From Hevea brasiliensis (taxonomy: Eukaryota; Streptophyta; Magnoliopsida; Malpighiales; Euphorbiaceae), in the NCBI RefSeq assembly GCF_030052815.1, contig NC_079510.1:28225823-28289822 (forward strand): a DNA stretch of 64,000 nucleotides. Reading direction: 5' to 3'. Positions 57,010 to 64,000 of this stretch are shown here, piece after piece. The notes beneath the pieces were generated by a model. That model was not told where the DNA came from and searched no databases. It saw only the letters and a list, made by a program, of their open reading frames with translations. Numbering within the stretch: position 1 is the first letter of the stretch; every line of letters begins with the position of its first letter. Both the position numbers and the translations under genes were made by a program.

Positions 57010-58767
57010 CCATTCATTACAATATCTTAGACCTATCTTCTTAAGATGTCGGTCTAAATGAGCTTGTGACATAGGCTTAGTGAATGGATCAGTTAGATTT
57101 TCAGCTGATGTTATTTTCTACATGGTTACATCACCTCGTCCAACTATCTCTCTGATAATATGGTAGCGCCTTTCTATGTGTTTGGATTTCTAGTGAGACC
57201 AGGGTTCCTTAGCCTGTATGACTGCTCCATTGTTGTCATTGTGAAGTGGAACTGCTAACTCAATGGAAGGAACTACTGCAAGTTCTATCACGAACTTCTT
57301 TATTCAAACAATTTTCTTTGCAGCATCTGATGCAGCAATATACTCAGCCTCTGTAGTGAAATCTGTAGTCGTACTCTGTTTGGAACTCTTCCAACTGACT
57401 GCACCTCCATTACAAATGAACACATACCCAGATGTAGACTTTCGATCATCGATATCTGATTGGAAATCAGAATCAGTATAACCATCCAATTGCAAGTCTC
57501 CACCTCCATAAATCAAGAATAAATCCTTACTTCTTCTCAAGTACTTAAGAATATTTTTGGCAGCTATCCAGTGTTCCAAACCTAGATTGGATTGATACCT
57601 GCTAGTCAAACTAACAGCATATGCGATATCCGGCCTAGTACACAACATTACATACATCAAACTTCCAATAGCCGAAGCATATGGAATGCTGGCCATTTTA
57701 TCTCTTTCTTCAGGAGTCTTAGGAGACATCTCTTTAGAAAGGTGGATACCATGTCTCACTGGTAACAATCCTCTCTTAGAATCAAGCATGTTAAACCTTT
57801 TTAACACTTTTTCCAAGTATAGATTTTGGGATAAACCAATTATTCTTTTCGCTCTATCTCTATAGATGCGAATACCGAGAATATAAGTTGTCTCCCCTAA
57901 GTCTTTCATGGAGAATGTATTTGACAACCATACCTTTACAGTTGTCAACATACCTGTGTTATTACCCATTAATAAAATGTCATCCACATATAAGACAAGG
58001 AAAGTGACAGTACTATCACTAACCTTCTTATATACACATAGCTCATCCTCATTTTTGATAAAACCAAATGACTTAATGGCTTCATCAAAATGAATGTTCC
58101 AACTCCTCGAAGCTTGTTTCAACCCATAAATGGATCGCTTTAGCTTACATACTTTGGAACTATCTTAGGATTGAAAACCCCTAGGTTGTTCCATGAAAAT
58201 ATTTTCTTCAATGTATCCATTGAGAAAAGCTATTTTGACATCCATCCGCCAAATCTCATAATCATAGTATGCAGCTATTGTTAATAGAATCCTAATTGAT
58301 TTAAGCATGGCAACAGGTGAGAAAGTCTCCTCATAGTCGATTCCTTGCCTTTGGCGAAATCCTTTCGCTACTAGCCTTGCTTTATAGGTCTCTACCTTTC
58401 CATTAAAACCAATTTTCTTCTTGAAAACCCATTTGTTCCCCATAGGTACAATACCTTCAGGTGGGTCAACAAGATCCCAAACTTGATTCTTATATATGGA
58501 ATCAATCTCGAATTTCATAGCTTCAATCCATTTTGAAGAATCTATATCTGATATAGCTTCTTCATAGGTAAGTGGATCATCTCTATGATCTACTTCTTCA
58601 TGAGTAAACAACTCTTGTTTATCTTCATGAAGGAAACCATATCTCACTGGTGGGTGAGATATCCTAGTTGATTTACGTGGAATTATTATAGATGTTTCAT
58701 CAATAGGTCTAGGTTGACTACATGGATCTACATCTATCTGATCTGTTGTTTGGTTAGAATTCTCCAA
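57010..58767 (-). pseudogene. Copia K reverse transcriptase and RNase H
   Basis: Minus frame from 58767, with stops at 58165-58167 and 57304-57306 but no frameshift to 57304. Motifs are WIEAMKFEIDSIYKNQVWDL, NKWVFKKK, YKARLVAKGF, DYEETFSPV, DVKIAFLNGY, SIYGLKQASRSW, catalytic YVDD (about 57976-57987), ALCTRPDIAYAV-like, and RNase H YTDSDF and STSGYVF. RNase H continues to about 57010 with KSKHIERRYHIIRE. This enzyme copies the element RNA into DNA. Order and motifs are unmistakably Ty1/copia; I do not assign a lineage. Confidence 0.95.
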
Positions 58768-59598
58768 TTCTAACTCTATTTGCCTTCCTTTGCCTCCTTC
58801 TTGAACAAACTATTGTTCAAGAAATGTGGCATCTCTACTTACCACAACCTTTTGTGATGTAGGCAAATAAAAATAATATCCAAAACTCTCTTTTGGATAT
58901 CCAACAAATAGATCTTTTTCTGATCTGGTTTCCAATTTATCACTGTTTAGCTTTTTGATATAAGCTAGACAACCCCGAATCTTAACATGCTTAAGACTTG
59001 GTTTTCTTCCATGCCATATCTCATAAGGTGTGGAAGATACCGATTTTGATGGAATCCTATTCAGAATATGTAAAGCTGATTCTAATGCAAATCCCCAAAA
59101 GGAGATTGGCATATCAGTATAGCTCATCATGCTATGTACCATATCTAATAGGGTACGATTTCTCCTTTCAGATACACCATTCAGCTGTGGCATTTCTAGA
59201 GGAGTCAGCTAGAAAATAATGCCATGCTCTTTCAAGTATTCATCAAATTCAGTACTTAAGTATTCACCTTCATGATCTAATCGAAGAGTTTTAATACTTT
59301 TTCTTGTTTGATTTTCTACTTTAGATTTAAATTTTTTGAACTTTTCAAAGGATTCATGTTTGTATTTCATCAAATATAAATGCCCAAACCTTGATTTATC
59401 ATCAGTAAAGGTAATAAAGTAATGAAAACCATCTCTAGCTATTTCTTTAAATGGACCACATACATCACTATGTATTAGATCCAAAATATTTTCAGCTCTT
59501 AGTCCTTGTCCAACAAAGGGTGATCTAGTTATTTTGCCTTGAAGGTAGGATTCACAAGTTGGAGTAGATCCAGAACCCAATGAGGATAAAATCCTCAT
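58768..59598 (-). pseudogene. Copia K integrase
   Basis: Same frame, with stops at 59209-59211 and 58810-58812. The core reads [14 protein letters not shown] (first Asp), [22 protein letters not shown] (second Asp) and GVSERRNRTLLDMVHSMM (Glu). The C-terminal part has TPYEIWHGRKPSLKH, GC.AY and FVGYP. Integrase inserts the cDNA into the host genome. The DDE set is intact and breaks are only single stops. Confidence 0.94.
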
Positions 59599-60013
59599 TT
59601 TCTTCAGCTTTACAATCCTATTTTCTGCAACATAACCTAATCTTAAGTGTCAAATATATTTTGAACTTGAGTTGATTTTTACCATGGCATTGCATTCTTT
59701 TAGATTGCTTGCATTAGATTTGTATTTAACACTATTATCTAAATAATAAAGTCCATCATGCATAAAACCCAAACCAACATATTTATTTCCAAAATAAATA
59801 TTGCAAACATCATTTATGAACTGAAATTCATAACCATCTCTAGTCAAACTAGATATAGAAATGATGTTCTTAAAAGCATTAGGTACATGCAAAACCTTAT
59901 TTAAATACAAAACATGTCCACACATATATAAAGATTTAGATCCTATGGCTAAGGCTTCAATAGTTGAGCCATTTCCAATCCGGAGTCTAATATCTCATTA
60001 CTGCAAGCTACTA
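59599..60013 (-). pseudogene. Copia K protease trace and gag-pre-integrase domain
   Basis: The frame 59925-59650 reads CGHVLYLNKVLHVPNAFKNI, ISSLTRDGY and GLYYLDN, then TGA 59650-59652, then HLRLGYV, the His-containing start of the integrase zinc domain with Tyr at the second His. Upstream (59965-60000) an ILDSG protease active-site trace lies right beside GNGST sequence; about 50 codons expected between them are gone and the frame shifts. The protease is therefore deleted. Confidence 0.8.
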
Positions 60014-60844
60014 CTACTTGTTATACTTTTGGCAGTTCCTATTCCTGTGCCCATCCTTCTGGCAGTGGAAACACTTTCCTTTGCCTCCATTAGCTTTGGT
60101 CTTCCCTTTCTGTTTAGTTATCTTTTTGGAAGGACCAGGAATTTGAGGTTTCCTTTTCTTATTGCCCTTCTTCTTATTGGACTTTCTAGTAGAAGAAGAT
60201 GCAATCAAAGCTACCTCTTTTCCTTTATTAACTAGCATATTCTTTTGGGCAATAACTAGCATGTTAAGTAAACCATCCAAGGTGTATTCTTGCTTAGTCA
60301 TATGGAAATTTGTCACAAAATTCCCAAATGACTCAAGTAGGGACTGAAGAATCAAATCTGTCTGCAGTTGGAAATCCATGTTAAAGTTAAGATGTTCTAG
60401 CTGCTCAATAAGCTGAATCATCTTGTGGACATGATCCCCAACATTTTGTCCCTCAGACATCCTCATGCGGAATAGCTGTCTAGATATCTCATGCCTAGCA
60501 TTCTTGCTGTGCTCACCATATAACTCTTACAGGTGAAGGAGGATCTCACTCACATATTGCATATTTTCATGTTGCTTATGTAACTCATTACTCATAGAAA
60601 CAAGCATGTAACACTTGGCTCTCATATCATGCTCCTTCCACTTGTCCAAAGTATCATGTTCCTCTTGAGTGGCCTCTGGAGGTAAGGGAATAGGAACCTT
60701 TGAGTCTAGAACATATCCTACATGTTCAAGGTTCAGGACAAGTTTCAAATTTCTTAGCCAATCAGAAAGATTAGGTCCTGTCAACCTATTGTGATTAAGT
60801 ATGCTCGCAAGGATATTGGATGGTTGTGGTTGTTGTGTGTTCAT
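60014..60844 (-). pseudogene. Copia K gag
   Basis: One frame from ATG 60844 to the stop at 60014-60016 (277 codons) with a single TAA at 60527-60529. The N-terminus reads ILASILNHNRLTGPNLSDWL, the usual copia gag start; LHEQ-like capsid helices and HMTKQEYTLDGLLNMLV follow, then a lysine-rich stretch and an intact CCHC knuckle CFHCQKDGHRNRNC (about 60024-60065). Gag forms the particle and binds RNA. It precedes pol on the same strand, with pol in another frame. Confidence 0.94.
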
Positions 60845-62159
60845 TATTATCAGAAAATTAAATGCAGAAAATAACCAGATTAATTAGTAAAGATTATGTA
60901 ATTAACCAAAATGATTATGGTCTTTTAATTAAATTGGTCCTCTCACTAACTTAGCGAATCCTACACTTTCAAAGTAGGGAACGAAAATCCTAGTTGGATG
61001 GATTTCTAGTGGGTGATTGAATTCTTATAGTCTTATTGATCATCCTCAGGCACATCCATTATTGGAATTACAATAAACTATAAGTGAGCAACTCCTTGCC
61101 CATCACATCTCATGTGAGGTCCAACCCTTTACCTAGCCCCTAATGCTCAAAATCTCAGGCACATCCATTATTGACTTATCTTGCATTAGTTAAGTTGATC
61201 CCATTGAGTCAGTAAACATACAAATAATTCTAATGTCCTCAGGCACATCCATTATTGGCCACCAAACCATTTACATATTTATATCATCTCATGCTTAATA
61301 ATTATTCTTAAGAAAATCTCTTAAATTAATTGCATCATATGCAAGTATTTAAAATTTCTTAAAATAATTGCTTCAATGGAGGGCCCATGATATAATTACC
61401 CTTAATTATACCATTTCCAACTTAATCATTTGTTTGGAAGATTTTTGTGGTCGGCCTAATTACTATTATGGTCTCACTTTGCACATTATCCAATTAGCAT
61501 GCATATATTATATACTTGCATTCATTCTCATACATCTCATGCATTCATGGATAAACATATAAATATGGTATGATTGTGGACTTTCGAAGGGATTCAATTC
61601 TAAGCCACTAAGGATTGAATCAGGGCATTCCTAGGTGCATTTCATTCATTCATTTTACAAGAGTTGCTGAAGGAGTACATAATCAACACTTGATCTTAAA
61701 ATCCTCCCACTGGTCCCACCAATGCTCTTGACCTCCTTAATCTTCTTGCAATCCATTACATTGTAATCCTTGGCATACCAAGGCGAATTTACAAGAACCA
61801 AATAAATGAAATTACAACCCAAAACTATTACAACCTTTATAATACATGCCACTAAAATAAATTAATTAATTTACAACCCAAAGAAACATAAAAGAAATAA
61901 ATCCAATCACATTAGTCTTTTATTGTCCATGATCATCCATCATGCATATCACCATTTAACAATTAAATAAAATATATATACTAAAATTAAATTAAATATC
62001 TCATATTCAACTTAAAAATCCAGATTTGAATCTCATTCAAACAAATTTAAAAATTCATATTTGAATCACATTCAAACAAACTTAAAAATTCAGATTTGAA
62101 TCACATTCAAACAAATTTGAATCAAATTCAAACAAATTTAATTTTGTGATTATAATTCT
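60845..62159 (-). other. Copia K 5' leader, no gene
   Basis: 1.3 kb between gag and the H insertion. It contains three copies of CTCAGGCACATCCATTATTG (61045, 61154, 61238), a 35-bp tandem repeat (62014-62118) and a 900-bp stretch shared with 43522-44435. No coding frame of significance. Confidence 0.82.
61044..61258 (-). repeat. Three dispersed 20-22-bp repeats in copia leader
   Basis: CTCAGGCACATCCATTATTG at 61045-61064, 61154-61173 and 61238-61257, spaced 109 and 84 bp. The end of a further copy (CCATTATTCTTATTGGCC) is at 43514-43531 at the inverted joint. Confidence 0.9.
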
Positions 62160-64000
62160 TGTGACACCCCTTACCCATCTACAGTATATCCGAGTAAGAT
62201 ATGTCACACGGTGTATCAGAACACTTTATTTTATCTTAATCATTTTTATTCTTCCTTAATTAATTTTTATCATAGTTTTGAATATAACTTGTGAAATATA
62301 ATTCATTTAAGTCATTTATTGAAATTATAATTTATTTGAGGTTCCGAAAATTTTATAGAAAATCCGGCAGAGTACCAGCTAAAAATGGAGAAAACAGTTC
62401 TTCGAAACCTGTGAAAAACACTTCCAATATTTTCAATCAATCCCAAACTCCATTTCATCAACAAAATCTCAATATGTTTTTCAACAACATTTCCATTTCT
62501 CAATCATTCATCTCATATGATAATCAGGTAAAAGTCATAAATAAATGTTCACTTTTTCATTCATAAACACAATTTCTACTATTTACATTAATACCAAAAT
62601 ACATTACATAAGTTTCAATTATATATGAGAAAATAAAAGTTAATTACAAAATATCAAAATAAAACCTAGTGTCCTACCAATGCACTGATGACAGTGAGGT
62701 GACACGGATACTATGCAGAGCTGCAGGAGGTCTCACCCAGTCTGTGGTCTATTGGGCTCTCGATCAGTATCTCCAGAACCTACGCGTGGCAAAAGCAACG
62801 CGCTAAGCAATAATGCTTAGTGGTGCCAATAATAAAATAAAAAAGAAACAACAGAAAATAAATATGCAGTGAATGTATCGATGTCTTATTGCAAATAAAT
62901 TTTCGATGAGTATTTGTAGTCTTACTTATTTTGTACTTGTTATATTCATTATTTCATTAAATTTATCCACTTTCATTTTTGGTTGCCCAAGTAACCTATA
63001 CCGACGCATCGATCGATAAGCGGGTAACCGCATCGGGTATCAAGTACCTCGTGCCGTCACACCATCGATCACATATATGTCTCGGTGTGCAATGTAGCGG
63101 CTAATAAGCTGTAATAACATTAGGCACAAGGCCAAGTATCAACATAATGTCAGAATGGCTAAAAGCCATGAAATCACAGAATGGCATAATGTCATGTGCA
63201 GTACTGCTAACTGAACCCTATTGGTATGCCAAACAATCCAAACCAATCTTGTTAGGTATACTAGGGCATTTGACACATTTGAATTTTTCAATTTTTGAAT
63301 TTCAAGTTTTGGTGTTACTATTCCCTTCATTAGTCAACAAAAATGTTGACTTTTGCATAGAAAATAGGTACATTGGTTTTAACACTCCCAACATACCACA
63401 TTTTACATTCAAAATTTGTTGGTATTGATTACCAATACCATTTCTAAGCTTAAAATTAATGGAGTAGAATTTTCAATTTTCATACCCTATTTTTACTGTT
63501 CCATTAGTTACTGTTTCAGTGGGAATTTGGGAAAATGATAAACATGAAAGTTGTTCCTTATTTTGTCTAGTTGAATTTCTTTTTTTGAATCGCTCCATTT
63601 GGAGTTTTGTAGCTCAAGTTATGGTCCAAAAACCACAACTGGCCGGATTAGAATTTTTCTGGATTGACCATATCTACAGTGCAGTGAATAGTGACTGAAA
63701 CTCCCTTGTTGGATAGGTGCTGGTCATAATTTGGGGTGGGTTTCTTCATGAAAGTTGTTGGTCTATATCTTAACTTGTTGCTGGTAAAATTTCAGGTCAA
63801 TTGGGCCATTCTACACTGAGTTATGGCCAAATGAACAATCACTGTTCATTTAGTCATTCTGCAGAAACAGGTTGCAGGACACCCGGATTAGGGCAAGTTT
63901 TTGGTCCACTTGGTTTGGTCTTATGGGCATGGTTTCTTCACCAAAATTGTGCCATTTTGTGTCTAGTTTCATGTCCAATTGGCCAAACACCAATTGAACC
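62160..64000 (-). repeat. LTR H: D-family gypsy LTR, reversed, runs off window
   Basis: Starts TGTGACACCCCTTACCC, the reverse of D's LTR end, and follows D's LTR backward in order: GGCAGAGTACC at 62365, paired stem-loops at 62782-62820 (GCGTGGCAAAAGCAACGCGC and CTAAGCA / TGCTTAG), GGCATAATGTC at 63181, and the CAAATGGAG and CCAATTGG segments near the end. About 1.2 kb of a full LTR would remain outside. Whether it is a solo LTR or part of an element cannot be decided. Confidence 0.9.

Larger units (their letters stand above)
57001..62159 (-). mobile_element. Element K: Ty1/copia internal region (gag-pol)
   Basis: Leader, gag, protease trace, integrase, reverse transcriptase and RNase H are in copia order (integrase before reverse transcriptase) on the minus strand. 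The 3' LTR is G2. The 5' LTR should lie to the right but LTR H interrupts the leader at 62160. Confidence 0.93.

Noticed and set aside
59861..60235. A 124-codon plus-strand frame with a hydrophobic composition
   Set aside because: It is antisense to the copia gag zinc-knuckle and lysine-rich region.
61044..61258. Spaced short repeats that could suggest a CRISPR array
   Set aside because: Only three units with unequal spacers in a plant retrotransposon leader; no cas genes.

Overview
The window is plant nuclear DNA, almost certainly from a eudicot (A/T-rich; plant-type chromovirus and Ty1/copia proteins; primer sites matching plant initiator tRNA-Met). The species cannot be told from the sequence. 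I see no host gene, tRNA, rRNA or CRISPR. Essentially all 64 kb is a nest of LTR retrotransposons and fragments, the usual make-up of pericentromeric or other gene-poor heterochromatin.

Layout. 1-9139: element A (+), Ty3/gypsy with 4.07-kb LTRs and a 2.8-kb internal region; its 5' end lies off the window. It sits inside the RNase H end of a copia element J (9140-9604). 9605-12595: a reversed, truncated gypsy LTR (I). 12596-27366: element E, a gag-only element of Tat/Athila or TR-GAG appearance, split by element B (14113-24644, minus strand, 5-bp duplication CAACC). 27440-29033: LTR F, related to E's LTR. 29034-30544: the LTR end, primer site and gag start of another gypsy element (L). 30545-43512: a copia LTR (G1), split by element D (30898-41784, duplication ATAAG), a nearly full-length chromovirus. 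43513-62159, minus strand: a copia element (K) whose LTR (G2, 44660-56989) is shared with a second truncated unit and is split by element C (45155-55782, duplication TTAAT). 62160-64000: a reversed D-family LTR (H) running off the window.

How the parts relate. A, B, C, D, H and I share LTR architecture (10-bp inverted ends, a tandem pair of stem-loops, a CCAATTGG hairpin), so they belong to one chromovirus superfamily. Only D keeps recognisable capsid, protease, reverse transcriptase, RNase H, integrase and chromodomain. A, B and C all carry a gag that lost its capsid but kept the zinc-knuckle region, and no recognisable reverse transcriptase; B and C are near-collinear copies of one non-coding internal region. 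They look like non-autonomous derivatives that D-like relatives must have moved. No element is intact: coding frames are broken mostly by single in-frame stops, many of the kind expected from deamination of methylated cytosine.

The observations most worth a second look are an intron-like 75-nt insertion in D's integrase with a decayed counterpart in A, where an intronless integrase follows it; the shared capsid-less gag; the conserved paired hairpins in the LTRs; and a copia LTR with a polypurine tract on one side and a primer site on the other.
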